52,222 bases of DNA, taken from NCBI GenBank assembly GCA_009694515.1, contig SHUV01000005.1, positions 1 to 52,222 on the forward strand, given 5' to 3'. Origin of the DNA: Candidatus Planktophila sp. Lineage in GTDB: Bacteria > Actinomycetota > Actinomycetes > Nanopelagicales > Nanopelagicaceae. This document shows, piece by piece, positions 1-10,578 of the stretch. Every line of letters starts with the position of its first letter. The first letter of the stretch is position 1. A program made the position numbers and the translations under genes. The notes under the pieces were generated by a model. The model saw only the letters and a program-made list of their open reading frames with translations, was not told the origin of the DNA and made no database searches.

Positions 1-1
1 A

Positions 2-130
2 CAAGAGGCAACTTTCTATCCGCGTGGATTGGGAGGTCAGTTGTACTGGCATGCGATTGCACCGCTTCATCTCTTTGTCTTTCCAACGATGCTACGCAAT
101 ATTGTAAAACAGGCAAGAAAGAGTGCATGA
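2..130 (+). CDS. C-terminal fragment of an SDR/epimerase-type protein with a DUF2867 tail
   Basis: Only the last 42 codons and the stop lie in the window; the gene starts upstream of base 1. The visible tail contains FYPRGLGGQLYWHAIAPLH, the pattern typical of the end of the DUF2867 domain fused to NAD(P)-binding epimerase-like proteins (YPRGL..LYW....P.H). Such proteins are Rossmann-fold oxidoreductases or epimerases of uncertain substrate. The stop codon TGA overlaps the ATG of the next small ORF by 4 bp. The family call rests on a short piece, so the full-length product remains unproven. Confidence 0.6.
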   Translation, partial: QEATFYPRGLGGQLYWHAIAPLHLFVFPTMLRNIVKQARKSA

Positions 131-225
131 GTTCACGCGCAAAGGTTTGGGCGATGGATTATTACCAACGATGGAGTGAGAAACTTTATGTTGACCAACG
201 TGAATCCTCAGACCAAGATCAGTGA
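127..225 (+). CDS. Possible 32-aa small protein, translationally coupled to the upstream gene
   Basis: This is a 32-codon ORF whose ATG overlaps the preceding stop codon as ATGA, the usual arrangement for coupled genes. The peptide is rich in aromatic and charged residues (it contains VWAMDYYQRWSEKLYVD) and has no membrane segment or signal peptide. I do not recognise the family. Support is the 4-bp overlap and ordinary codon use. Against it are its small size and the lack of an independent ribosome binding site. It may equally be a chance ORF in the DUF3263 upstream region. Confidence 0.28.
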   Translation: MSSRAKVWAMDYYQRWSEKLYVDQRESSDQDQ

Positions 226-280
226 TATCGAGTAGATGTCCGCGCAGCTTTAAATCCCACACTTTGGTCTAACTGTGTCT

Positions 281-286
281 TAAGAT
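281..286 (+). promoter_or_regulatory. -10 box (TAAGAT) of a leaderless transcript
   Basis: TAAGAT lies 7 nt before the ATG of the DUF3263 gene, so transcription would begin at or next to the start codon. No convincing Shine-Dalgarno sequence precedes the ATG. The same spacing recurs before many genes in this window. Confidence 0.5.
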
Positions 287-293
287 TAGGTAC

Positions 294-560
294 ATGTCTG
301 CGTTAGAAAACTCCGAGACAGCTAGTTCGCCGTTAACCGACCTCGAACGACGCATCCTTGAATTCGAACGCGATTGGTGGCGCTTTGCTGGGGCGAAAGA
401 GCGCGCGATTAAAGAACTCTTTGACCTATCTGCCCCTCGTTACTACCAACTGCTCAATGACCTAATTGATCGAGCCGATGCCCTGGAGGCTGCTCCGATG
501 CTGGTCAAGCGCCTTCGCCGCCTGCGCGAAGCCCGCATGAGCGCTCGCACCGCCCGCTAA
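294..560 (+). CDS. DUF3263 domain protein
   Basis: An 88-residue protein of the actinobacteria-specific DUF3263 family. The central segment has the family hallmark ILEFERDWWRFAGAKERAI followed by FDLSAPRYYQLLNDLID, which looks like a helix-turn-helix-like fold (inference). The C-terminus is basic (KRLRRLREARMSARTAR), consistent with nucleic-acid binding. Family function is not established. It has its own apparent leaderless promoter and is followed by the CIRCE-groEL unit on the same strand, without an obvious terminator between them. Confidence 0.85.
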   Translation: MSALENSETASSPLTDLERRILEFERDWWRFAGAKERAIKELFDLSAPRYYQLLNDLIDRADALEAAPMLVKRLRRLREARMSARTAR

Positions 561-606
561 CCACCTCTCGTTTTGCAGCCTGGAATAAGAACCTCTAGAT
601 TTGGCG

Positions 607-633
607 TTAGCACTCACAGGCCGAGAGTGATAA
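607..633 (+). promoter_or_regulatory. CIRCE element (HrcA operator) upstream of groEL
   Basis: TTAGCACTC, a 9-nt spacer and GAGTGATAA match the CIRCE consensus TTAGCACTC-N9-GAGTGCTAA with a single mismatch (A for C in the right arm). It sits 39 bp before the groEL ATG. CIRCE is the binding site of the heat-shock repressor HrcA, so groEL here should be HrcA-controlled. hrcA itself is not in the window. Confidence 0.92.
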
Positions 634-660
634 TTCGGCCGGATTCACACGATCTATTAG

Positions 661-2295
<1,635 letters not shown>

Positions 2296-2325
2296 TTCCT
2301 TAGAAAATCCACGTATAGAAGTTAG

Positions 2326-2365
2326 GAAGGCCCTCGAGATTAACGTCTGGAGGGCCTTCTGCTTT
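2326..2365 (+). terminator. Rho-independent terminator of groEL
   Basis: GAAGGCCCTC (2326-2335) pairs perfectly with GAGGGCCTTC (2350-2359) around a 14-nt loop, followed by TGCTTT. The weak T-tract runs straight into the putative -10 box of the next gene. Confidence 0.8.
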
Positions 2366-2370
2366 ACGAT
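2365..2370 (+). promoter_or_regulatory. -10 box (TACGAT) of a leaderless transcript for the DUF3027 gene
   Basis: TACGAT lies exactly 6 nt before the ATG at 2377, and no Shine-Dalgarno sequence is present. The box is embedded in the tail of the groEL terminator, so termination and re-initiation share about 10 bp. Confidence 0.5.
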
Positions 2371-2376
2371 TAGCAG

Positions 2377-3039
2377 ATGAAGTCATTTGACGCAGAATCC
2401 GTTGCCCGCGCTGCCGCCTTGGCAGATGCTGAATTTGCGACTCAGGTTGGCGACTTCGTCGCTGTTGAATACGATGATGAAAATCGGGTAGCCACATATC
2501 TTTTTACAGCTGTTATTGCTGGCTATGTCGGTTGGCGTTGGTGCATCACTCTTGCCAAAGTAGATAAAGATGCCGAACCAACTATCTGTGATGTCGTTAT
2601 CTTGCCTGGCCCAGATTCACTTATCGCACCCGATCACATTCCTTATCTGGATCGGATCTTGCCGGAAGATATTGAACCGGGCGTTATCGTTCCAAGCATT
2701 TTAGAAGATACTCGACTTGTTCCTGGTGTTAACGCATTGGTGCAAGATGAAGACCTGGATGCAACCCAAGTATTTGATTTAGGTTTAGCGCGTCCGCGCG
2801 TTCTTTCCATCGAAGGTCGCGATCAAGCAAGCAAGCGTTGGTATTCAGGTGACCGCGGACCGAATACACCCCTGGCACAAGGTGCTCCTAAGCCATGCGC
2901 CTCCTGTGGATTTTTCCTACCTATCGCCGGTTCATTACGTTCGGCATTTGGCGTCTGTGCCAATGCGATAGCACCCGATGATGCACGCGTAGTCTCGATT
3001 GATCATGGGTGCGGGGCTCATTCAGAGGCAACTCTGTAA
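2377..3039 (+). CDS. DUF3027 family protein
   Basis: A 220-residue protein matching the actinobacterial DUF3027 family. The N-terminal half contains VGWRWCITLAKV and a long ILPGPDSLIAPDHIPYLDRI-type stretch typical of the family. The C-terminus carries a probable metal site, CASCGFFLPI (about residue 174) followed by VCANAI and HGCG, giving four cysteines plus a histidine. The function is unknown. The gene commonly sits next to a cold-shock gene in Actinobacteria, as it does here. The start is supported by the adjoining -10 box. Confidence 0.88.
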   Translation: MKSFDAESVARAAALADAEFATQVGDFVAVEYDDENRVATYLFTAVIAGYVGWRWCITLAKVDKDAEPTICDVVILPGPDSLIAPDHIPYLDRILPEDIEPGVIVPSILEDTRLVPGVNALVQDEDLDATQVFDLGLARPRVLSIEGRDQASKRWYSGDRGPNTPLAQGAPKPCASCGFFLPIAGSLRSAFGVCANAIAPDDARVVSIDHGCGAHSEATL

Positions 3040-3155
3040 AACTTTTACGCCTAAAACCCGGTAGCACGCCCCATCGCAAATACGATAAATTAGCTCCCTG
3101 TCCGAATCCCCTCGGCTGCTAAACGAGTACCGTAAGAATTTAAGGAGTAAGTGCA

Positions 3156-3539
3156 ATGCCTACCGGAAAAGTTAAATGGTTTTCCCTTGAAAAAGGCTTT
3201 GGGTTTATTGCATCCGATGAAGGCGAAGATGTGTATTTAGCCGGATCAGCACTCCCAGAAGGCGTTGCAACTGTCAAGCCTGGAACAAAGCTTGAGTTCA
3301 GCGTGATTGATTCTCGTAAGGGGCCACAAGCAATGTCTGTGCACATCATTGATGCGCCAGTTTCTTTGGCTGAAAATTCACGCGTTAATAGCGATGATCT
3401 CGCGGCGATGATTGAAGACACCATCAAGATTCTTGATCGTGTTGGAAATGGTCTTCGTCAAGGACGCCATCCATCAGGTGCTGAGGCAGAACGCCTTGGT
3501 CGTGTTCTTCGCGGTATTGCTTCCCAACTAGAAGCTTAA
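3156..3539 (+). CDS. cspB: CspA-family cold-shock domain protein with a C-terminal extension
   Basis: A 127-residue protein. Residues 1-67 form a cold-shock (OB-fold) domain with TGKVKWFSLEKGFGFI containing RNP-1. RNP-2 is unusual: the canonical VFVH is replaced by VYLAGS. About 60 extra residues follow, predicted to be helical and charged (DDLAAMIEDTIKILDRV, AERLGRVLRGIASQLEA). This longer form resembles the actinobacterial CspB group. It binds single-stranded nucleic acid and probably acts as an RNA chaperone. A strong AAGGAG site precedes the ATG. The stop codon overlaps the convergent DUF2530 gene by 3 bp. Confidence 0.93.
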   Translation: MPTGKVKWFSLEKGFGFIASDEGEDVYLAGSALPEGVATVKPGTKLEFSVIDSRKGPQAMSVHIIDAPVSLAENSRVNSDDLAAMIEDTIKILDRVGNGLRQGRHPSGAEAERLGRVLRGIASQLEA

Positions 3540-3724
3540 ATACCGCTACGTCTACTACGACGTATTGTGTAACGAATACCCATAACGCCTAAGACGGCGC
3601 CCACCACACATGTCCAAATGATTTTGGATTCTGCGCCAATAACTACTGCGACAGCACCGGCTGCAAACCAGGCAATAGTTCCCACTGCAATAAGTGTGAC
3701 TACATTCTTGATATTACTTGCCAT
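3536..3724 (-). CDS. Small membrane protein, DUF2530-like
   Basis: A 62-residue protein with two membrane helices (about residues 8-28 and 34-50) and a basic tail (RYTIRRSRRSG). Size, topology and the WTCVVGAVLGVMGI segment resemble the actinobacterial DUF2530 family, whose role is unknown. It is the last gene of the pdxH-serC-MFS unit. It lies 15 bp downstream of the 25-aa membrane peptide, with an AAGGTTAGG-type ribosome site near its ATG. Its end overlaps cspB in convergent orientation. Confidence 0.7.
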   Translation of the reverse strand: MASNIKNVVTLIAVGTIAWFAAGAVAVVIGAESKIIWTCVVGAVLGVMGIRYTIRRSRRSGI

Positions 3725-3739
3725 GGTTAAAGCCTAACC

Positions 3740-3817
3740 TTAGTTACCAAGAAAGATAAGAGCGACTAGTGCGATAAGTGTGAGGGCGGTAATAAGTCTG
3801 CGACTTTTATAGTTCAT
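3740..3817 (-). CDS. 25-aa single-pass membrane peptide
   Basis: A 25-codon ORF with a basic N-terminus (MNYKSRR) followed by one continuous hydrophobic helix (LITALTLIALVALIFLG). Its ATG lies 11 bp inside the end of the MFS transporter gene, preceded by GGAG at a 7-nt distance, a good Shine-Dalgarno spacing. It is followed after 15 bp by the DUF2530 gene on the same strand. The layout suggests a real coupled micro-protein, perhaps a partner of the transporter or of the DUF2530 protein. The function is unknown. Confidence 0.55.
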   Translation of the reverse strand: MNYKSRRLITALTLIALVALIFLGN

Positions 3818-4970
3818 GAGCAGGCTCCACATGCGAGGGAATAAATTGAATCACGGCATAGGCGATGATCATCAGCACTGGCACCATTAAATATGCGCGC
3901 GAGATTCCAAGGTGATCACCTAAGACTCCAAGTACGAATGGGGAGAGTCCGATAGCACCACCGGCTGCCAGGGAATTTTTACCCATTGCTAAATCAGGAC
4001 GGCCATCACTCAGGCCAATCAGGCGCAAAGAAGAAAGGGTGAACTGACTTGATACCCCAAGACCAGTAACTAGTAATGAGAAGAAGCTAATTGTTAAGTT
4101 GTGGGAGAACCATAAGCTGGCAAAGCCAATGAATTGGGTAGCGATACAGATTTTAAGTTGGGTATCAATCTCCCATTGTTTAAGCAGAATTGGTCCATAC
4201 CAGCGCCCAATCGCCATGCCAGAACCAAATGCCACGACAGCAAGAGTTGCAATAGCAGGTGTGGCATCAGTGCGATCGCGAATCAGAGCTGCCGCCCAGA
4301 AAGAGATGGCGAACTCACTAGCAATGCAAGCAAAGAAACCAAACCAGGAGATCCAGAAGTGGCCAGAAAGTTTGCCACCTTGTGGTCCATCCTCATTAGG
4401 AATGTGTGCTTGATCATCTCTAATTCTGCGAAAGCAAAATAAATAGAGCACAAATGGCAGGACAGCCAAGATTCCGATGCGCCATTGATCGCGGAAACTA
4501 TCTGCGACCAATCCCACCGTCAGGGTGCCGATGACATAACCGAGGGAACCAATCGCATTGGCTTGGGTAACAGCTACTGCTGATTGCTTGCCATAGTGCC
4601 CCGTCAGTGAGGTGACAAAGTTATTGATGACTACTGAGATTCCAAAACCGGCAACAAGTGCTGCCAGAATTGTGAGTTCAACTGGGGGAGCAGCAACGAA
4701 TCCGATGAGTCCAAGTGAGAAGATAAAGAGACCAAGCCACCCGGTACTAATGCGACCGAATTTATGTACAAGGTGTGAATTAGAAAGACCGGCAATGATT
4801 GATGCAACACCCATTGCAGTTCCATGAAGACCAGCGATAGTAAGTGATGTGCCCTGATCAGCGCGGAGCAGCGGCTGTGATGGACCGAATGCTCCGAGGA
4901 AGAAATTGACCGATGTACCTTGTAGTGCGATCGTCCAGAAAAACGCGTCGTGCTTTACTTTATTGGCCAT
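3807..4970 (-). CDS. Major facilitator superfamily transporter
   Basis: A 387-residue integral membrane protein with about 12 hydrophobic helices and MFS-type loops (SNSHLVHKFGRIS between helices 2 and 3, resembling motif A). The substrate cannot be read from the sequence. It begins 3 bp after serC and is part of the pdxH-serC-MFS-DUF2530 unit, a neighbourhood also seen in other Actinobacteria. No signal peptide or extra domain is visible. The start ATG was kept because it follows serC directly and precedes the first helix. Confidence 0.88.
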   Translation of the reverse strand: MANKVKHDAFFWTIALQGTSVNFFLGAFGPSQPLLRADQGTSLTIAGLHGTAMGVASIIAGLSNSHLVHKFGRISTGWLGLFIFSLGLIGFVAAPPVELTILAALVAGFGISVVINNFVTSLTGHYGKQSAVAVTQANAIGSLGYVIGTLTVGLVADSFRDQWRIGILAVLPFVLYLFCFRRIRDDQAHIPNEDGPQGGKLSGHFWISWFGFFACIASEFAISFWAAALIRDRTDATPAIATLAVVAFGSGMAIGRWYGPILLKQWEIDTQLKICIATQFIGFASLWFSHNLTISFFSLLVTGLGVSSQFTLSSLRLIGLSDGRPDLAMGKNSLAAGGAIGLSPFVLGVLGDHLGISRAYLMVPVLMIIAYAVIQFIPSHVEPAHEL

Positions 4971-4973
4971 GAA

Positions 4974-6104
<1,131 letters not shown>

Positions 6105-6107
<3 letters not shown>

Positions 6108-6803
6108 AGGGTAGTAACGACCTACTTCCCAATCTGAACTGGTGTTAGCCCGCTCATAGCGCAGGCGATCATGTAAGCGGGAGTAGCGTCCTTGCCAGAA
6201 TTCAATGCTGATTGGCGTAACGCGATAGCCACCCCATTGCGGCGGACATGGAACGGATGTCCCTTCCGGCCATTTCTGCGCAGCACCGGCATAGCGTTGT
6301 TCAAGTTCTTCGCGCGAAGCTAAGGGTGCAGATTGAGCCGATGCCCAGGCGCCAATCTGAGAACCCCACGGACGAGTTGCAAAGTAATCTTCTGATTCTT
6401 CGCGCGAAATCTTTGCGGCAAATCCGCTGATTGAAACCTGCCGCTCCATGGCATACCAAGGAAAGAGAAGAGTGACTTGCTCGTGTAATTCAATGGCCTG
6501 TGCTTTGCGAGATGAGTAGTTGGTAAAGAAGGTAAAGCCACCATCTGATACATCTTTAAGCAACACTGTGCGCGTGGTGATGGCGTCGTGGCCTCGCGCA
6601 TCACTACCTAAAGTGGATAAGACCATCGCATTAGCTTCAACAATAAAATCATTTGCCGCAGCTTCAGTGAGCCAGCTACCAAATGCGGCAAAGGGATCAG
6701 CTGGCAAGGATTCGAGTCCGACCTCGCCATAAGAGCGGCGCATGGCTCTGATTGCATCGCGTTCCATCTGGCTCATGGATGTATCGAACCTCACTTTTGG
6801 CAT
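6105..6803 (-). CDS. pdxH: Pyridoxine/pyridoxamine 5'-phosphate oxidase
   Basis: A 232-residue FMN enzyme that oxidises pyridoxine or pyridoxamine phosphate to PLP. Features: an N-terminal MRRSYGEVGL, FMN-binding TTRTVLLKDV and FFTNYSSRKA, the TRPWGSQIGAWAS block and the C-terminal WGGYRVTP...FWQGRYSRLHDR. The tail ends GRYYP rather than the usual RL-P. Start choice: an 11-codon upstream extension is possible, but MPKVRF at 6803 fits the family length. First gene of the pdxH-serC unit, divergent from citrate synthase. Confidence 0.95.
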
Positions 6804-6831
6804 GTGTGCACCCCCGCCTGATGTGGTGGTC

Positions 6832-6845
6832 AACACCCCCGTGTT
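6832..6845. promoter_or_regulatory. Short inverted repeat between pdxH and citrate synthase
   Basis: AACAC-CCCC-GTGTT lies in the 84-bp divergent region. It could be a small operator for one or both genes, but five-base arms are weak evidence. Confidence 0.25.
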
Positions 6846-6887
6846 AGGTGCAGAATTGCCCCGGAAGCAACGTTGAGGGAGCCCACT

Positions 6888-8003
6888 GTGTCAGATGATT
6901 TCAAGCCAGGCCTTGAAGGCGTAATTGCATTCGAATCTGAAATTGCAGAGCCAGATAAAGAAGGTAGCGCCCTTCGCTACCGCGGCGTTGATATTGAAGA
7001 CCTCGTAGGACGCGTTTCCTTTGGAAATGTCTGGGGACTCCTCGTTGATGATGAATTTAATCCAGGACTACCAAATGCCGAGGCATTCCCACTTCCTGTT
7101 CACTCAGGTGATGTTCGGGTAGATATTCAATCTGCGATTGCAATGCTTGCTCCATCATGGGGATTTAAGCCACTACTTGATATTTCAGATGAAGAAGCAC
7201 GTAGCAATCTTGCGCGTACATCTGTGATGGTACTTTCTTATCTTGCACAATCCGCCCGTGGAATCTTTGCCAATCCGGTATCAGAGGCAGCAGTTGATAA
7301 GGCGCATACCGTCGTAGAGCGCATGATGATTCGCTGGCGCGGAGAACCCGATCCTGCACACGTGCGCGCAATCGATGCTTACTTTGTATCAGCTGCCGAA
7401 CATGGAATGAACGCATCAACATTTACTGGTCGCGTCATTGCATCAACTGGCGCCGATGTCTGCGCCGCACTTTCTGGTGCAATTGGTGCGATGTCAGGTC
7501 CACTTCACGGCGGCGCCCCATCTCGCGTTCTTCACATGATTGAAGAAGTTGAGAAGACCGGAAACGCCGAAGCATATGTAAAGGGATTACTTGATCGTAA
7601 AGAGCGCCTGATGGGATTTGGTCACCGGGTGTATCGCGCAGAAGATCCACGCGCTCGCACACTTCGTCGCACTGCAAAAGAACTCAACGCACCACGCTAC
7701 GCGGTTGCCGAAGCTCTTGAAAAAGCTGCGCTAAAAGAACTCCATGAGCGCCAGCCAGATCGCGTACTAGAAACAAACGTTGAGTTCTGGGCAGCAATCA
7801 TTCTTGATTTTGCAGAAGTACCAGCTCCACTCTTTACCTCAATGTTTACCGCAGCCCGCACTGCAGGTTGGTCTGCCCACATTCTTGAGCAAAAGCGCAC
7901 TGGTCGTTTGATTCGTCCATCAGCTCGTTACATCGGTAAGGCTCCTCGTAAGCCTGAAGATGTTAAAGGCTGGGATGCAACTGTCGAGCAGCTTCACAAG
8001 TAA
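6888..8003 (+). CDS. citA: Citrate synthase (second type)
   Basis: A 371-residue citrate synthase condensing acetyl-CoA and oxaloacetate. Catalytic regions are visible: SGPLHGGAPSRVL near residue 205 (His), LMGFGHRVYRAEDPRA near 245 (His and Arg) and a DFAEVPAPLFTSMF region near 310 containing the aspartate loop. The GTG at 6888 is chosen because GAGGGAG precedes it by 7 nt. A TTG 15 nt upstream would overlap this site. The N-terminal GLEGVIAFESEIAEPDKEGSALRYRGVDIEDL is typical of the actinobacterial second citrate synthase found beside pdxH. Confidence 0.95.
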   Translation: MSDDFKPGLEGVIAFESEIAEPDKEGSALRYRGVDIEDLVGRVSFGNVWGLLVDDEFNPGLPNAEAFPLPVHSGDVRVDIQSAIAMLAPSWGFKPLLDISDEEARSNLARTSVMVLSYLAQSARGIFANPVSEAAVDKAHTVVERMMIRWRGEPDPAHVRAIDAYFVSAAEHGMNASTFTGRVIASTGADVCAALSGAIGAMSGPLHGGAPSRVLHMIEEVEKTGNAEAYVKGLLDRKERLMGFGHRVYRAEDPRARTLRRTAKELNAPRYAVAEALEKAALKELHERQPDRVLETNVEFWAAIILDFAEVPAPLFTSMFTAARTAGWSAHILEQKRTGRLIRPSARYIGKAPRKPEDVKGWDATVEQLHK

Positions 8004-8014
8004 TTTCAAACACT

Positions 8015-9370
8015 ATGCGAAACATCATCTGGTTTCGCCGCGATCTACGCATTGGTGATCATCCGGCGCTGTTAACGGCAATGGAAAATAGCGATGAAAT
8101 TGTGCCGCTCTTTATTCTTGATAAGCAACAAATTGCTGAAGCTGGTGAGAAATTATTGGCATACATGGGCCAATCTCTGCGCGCACTTGATCAATCACTG
8201 GGAAATACCTTGCATATCATTGAAGGCGATCAAGTTGAAGTCTTGCAAGAACTGATTGCACGTTATGACGTCAAAGAAGTTCATATTTCGGCTGAATATG
8301 AACGTTATGGCGCAGCGCGTGATGCCCGAGTTGAAGCTGCTGGAATTCCACTAGTTCGCACTGGCTCCCCTTATGCAGTTGCACCAGGTCGGGTTCGTAA
8401 GCCAAGTGATGACACTCCGTATAAGGTCTACACACCTTTCTATCGCGCCTGGCGTACACATGGTTGGCGTGCACCGGCTGTAACACCAAAAAACATTAAG
8501 GCTCCCACTCCACCAGCTGAGTACCGAGCATTTCCAGATTTTGTTATGCCAGCTGATGTGCGCGTGATTGAAGCAGGGGAAGCGGCTGCGCTGAAGAGAT
8601 TTAAAGAGTTTTCTAAAAAAGGTCTTGATTCCTACGATGAGAACCGAAACTTCGCCGGCATAGATGGCACCTCAAAGATGAGCACCTATTTGAAATTTGG
8701 TGAGATTCACCCACGCACCTTGTTGGCAGGTTTAGATGAGAGCAAAGCACATGACACATTCCGCAAAGAGATTGCCTGGCGTGAGTTCTATGCCGATGTG
8801 CTCTGTAATAATCCCGATACTGATACCGAGTATTACGCGCCAAGATTTAAAGAGATGCGTTATGACAAACCCGGCAAGCAATTTCAAGCATGGTGTGCCG
8901 GAAGGACGGGTTACCCATTTGTCGATGCGGCAATGCGCCAATTGGTGCAAGAGGGATGGATGCATAATCGCACCCGCATGGTGGTGGCATCATTTCTTGT
9001 AAAAGATCTGCATTTGGAATGGCAGCTAGGTGAGCGCTTCTTTGCCGAGCACTTAGTTGATTACGACGTGGCATCTAATGCCCACGGTTGGCAATGGACA
9101 GCCGGTACTGGCACTGATGCCTCTCCCTATTACCGCGTCTTTAACCCGATAGAGCAAGGCCGTCGCTTTGATGAGAACGGTGATTACATCCGTAGATATG
9201 TGCCAGAACTTGCGCACCTAAGTGCCGCTGAGATTCATGAACCTTGGTTATTTCTTGATGGCTATTCACATAACTATCCAGAGCGCATTGTCGATCATGC
9301 AGTAGAACGTATTGAGTCACTTGAGAGATTAAAAGAGATTAAGGCAGATAAGCCCGAAAAACCGTTGTAG
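8015..9370 (+). CDS. phr: Deoxyribodipyrimidine photolyase (class I CPD type)
   Basis: A 451-residue flavoprotein that uses blue light to split UV-induced pyrimidine dimers. The N-terminal antenna domain begins IIWFRRDLRIGDHPAL. The C-terminal FAD domain contains STYLKFGEIHPR, EIAWREFY, TGYPFVDAAMRQL, GWMHNRTRM and VASNAHGWQWTAGTGTDASPYYRVFNP, all conserved in class I photolyases. It begins 11 bp after citrate synthase without a Shine-Dalgarno site; TAATTT sharing the citA stop codon lies 8 nt upstream. A photolyase suits a sunlit surface-water bacterium. Cryptochrome function cannot be excluded. Confidence 0.95.
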   Translation: MRNIIWFRRDLRIGDHPALLTAMENSDEIVPLFILDKQQIAEAGEKLLAYMGQSLRALDQSLGNTLHIIEGDQVEVLQELIARYDVKEVHISAEYERYGAARDARVEAAGIPLVRTGSPYAVAPGRVRKPSDDTPYKVYTPFYRAWRTHGWRAPAVTPKNIKAPTPPAEYRAFPDFVMPADVRVIEAGEAAALKRFKEFSKKGLDSYDENRNFAGIDGTSKMSTYLKFGEIHPRTLLAGLDESKAHDTFRKEIAWREFYADVLCNNPDTDTEYYAPRFKEMRYDKPGKQFQAWCAGRTGYPFVDAAMRQLVQEGWMHNRTRMVVASFLVKDLHLEWQLGERFFAEHLVDYDVASNAHGWQWTAGTGTDASPYYRVFNPIEQGRRFDENGDYIRRYVPELAHLSAAEIHEPWLFLDGYSHNYPERIVDHAVERIESLERLKEIKADKPEKPL

Positions 9371-9399
9371 TTTGATTACACCTGCAAACAATTCGCAAT

Positions 9400-9428
9400 T
9401 TTACTTCGCAAGCCTCTTTCACTATCCT
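9400..9428 (+). promoter_or_regulatory. Putative promoter of the sulfur-uptake unit
   Basis: TTTACT (9400-9405) and TATCCT (9423-9428) are separated by 17 bp. This would start transcription near 9435, giving a leader of about 28 nt ahead of the small leader ORF. Confidence 0.4.
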
Positions 9429-9462
9429 TTCCCGGTATTCGCAACCAAGCAAGGGAGTCACG

Positions 9463-9522
9463 ATGTTATTTACTAAACGTCGCATTATTGACTACTGCCG
9501 CATTTCAACAACAAGTTGCTGA
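9463..9522 (+). CDS. Cys-containing regulatory leader peptide (19 aa)
   Basis: A 19-codon ORF with a strong AGGGAG site. The peptide reads as a basic head (TKRRIID), then YCRIS, and ends in Cys immediately before the stop. This resembles the short leader peptides found upstream of sulfur-assimilation genes in Actinobacteria (pattern RR-x-(V/I)D--R-(V/S/A)---C). In mycobacteria, Cys-rich leaders of this sort couple ribosome stalling at Cys codons to expression of the downstream gene. Here it precedes a secreted rhodanese and a YeeE transporter, so it probably senses cysteine supply. Family assignment rests on pattern memory, not on a search. Confidence 0.72.
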   Translation: MLFTKRRIIDYCRISTTSC

Positions 9523-9560
9523 TTTAGCTTTTATTTCTTTCCCCCGTTTTACCTAAGCAA

Positions 9561-9577
9561 TTTCTAAAATTTAGAAA
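9561..9577 (+). promoter_or_regulatory. Palindrome between the leader peptide and the rhodanese
   Basis: TTTCTAAA-A-TTTAGAAA lies 14 bp before the GAGG ribosome site of the rhodanese gene. It is either a protein-binding site or part of the RNA rearrangement that would link leader translation to rhodanese translation. Confidence 0.35.
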
Positions 9578-9604
9578 AATACAACCAACTAACAGAGGAA
9601 AAAT

Positions 9605-10555
9605 ATGTCAATTTCAAGAAAAGTATTGGCTGCCGCCGCAGTTGCAGCGCTCTTTACATCAACTGGTGTTATTCCAGCTGATGCACGTCCAAAGAATCAA
9701 GCTCGCGCAGTTGCCCAGCCTGATTGGCTAGAACAGAATATTGATAACCCAAATGTTCGTATCATCGAGGTTAGTACTGAGCCTGGCATCTACGAGCGTG
9801 GTCACATCAAGAACTCGATTAAGTTTGTCTGGCACACAGATCTCGTTGACACAGTAAATCGCGACATCATCAGCCAAGCAAACTTCACCGCACTTGCGCA
9901 AAAAGCTGGCATCAGCGATGACACAACCGTTGTCCTATATGGTGATAAGAACAACTGGTTTGCGGCATGGGGAGCATGGATTTTTAATATCTATGGTCAA
10001 AAAGATGTTCGTGTTCTAGATGGTGGACGCGTTAAGTGGGAAAAAGATGGTCGCGCTCTGACATCAGCTGTTCCAACATTTAAGGCAGGTAACTTTGTAG
10101 CAAATAACGCTGATAAGAATCTTCGCGCAAGTTTGGTAAAGGATGTTCTTCCAGTAGCAAAGAAGACAAAAATTGCAGCGCTGATTGATATCCGCGGCGC
10201 CGATGAGTTCAGTGGCAAGCTCTTTGCACCTTCTGGCTTCCAGGAATTAGCAGTGCGCGCAGGCCATATTCCAGGTGCCATCAATGTCCCATGGGGTTCA
10301 AATGTAAATGCCGATGGAACATTTAAGACAGTTGCCGATCTTAAGAAGCTCTATGCTGATAAAGGTATAACTGGCACTGATCAGATCATCACATATTGCC
10401 GTATCGGTGAGCGTTCATCACTGACCTGGTTTGTACTCAGTGAAATTCTTGGCTTCCAAAAGGTAAAGAATTACGACGGATCATGGACAGAGTACGGAAA
10501 CTCAGTTGGTGTTCCAATTGAAAATCCTGCCGGAACAATTTGGGGAGCTGCCTAA
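9605..10555 (+). CDS. Secreted thiosulfate sulfurtransferase (rhodanese)
   Basis: A 316-residue tandem-rhodanese protein. Residues 1-27 are a Sec signal peptide ending ADA. The N-terminal inactive domain follows, then the catalytic domain with the active-site loop YCRIGERSSLTWFVL near residue 265, where the Cys forms the persulfide. ERGHIKNSI and RAGHIPGAINVPW are the matching conserved strands of the two domains. It would act outside the membrane on thiosulfate or similar sulfur donors. It is preceded by a Cys-type leader peptide and followed by a YeeE transporter, which supports a role in sulfur acquisition. Confidence 0.9.
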   Translation: MSISRKVLAAAAVAALFTSTGVIPADARPKNQARAVAQPDWLEQNIDNPNVRIIEVSTEPGIYERGHIKNSIKFVWHTDLVDTVNRDIISQANFTALAQKAGISDDTTVVLYGDKNNWFAAWGAWIFNIYGQKDVRVLDGGRVKWEKDGRALTSAVPTFKAGNFVANNADKNLRASLVKDVLPVAKKTKIAALIDIRGADEFSGKLFAPSGFQELAVRAGHIPGAINVPWGSNVNADGTFKTVADLKKLYADKGITGTDQIITYCRIGERSSLTWFVLSEILGFQKVKNYDGSWTEYGNSVGVPIENPAGTIWGAA

Positions 10556-10578
10556 TTAGCACCTCACAGCAGTCAGAG

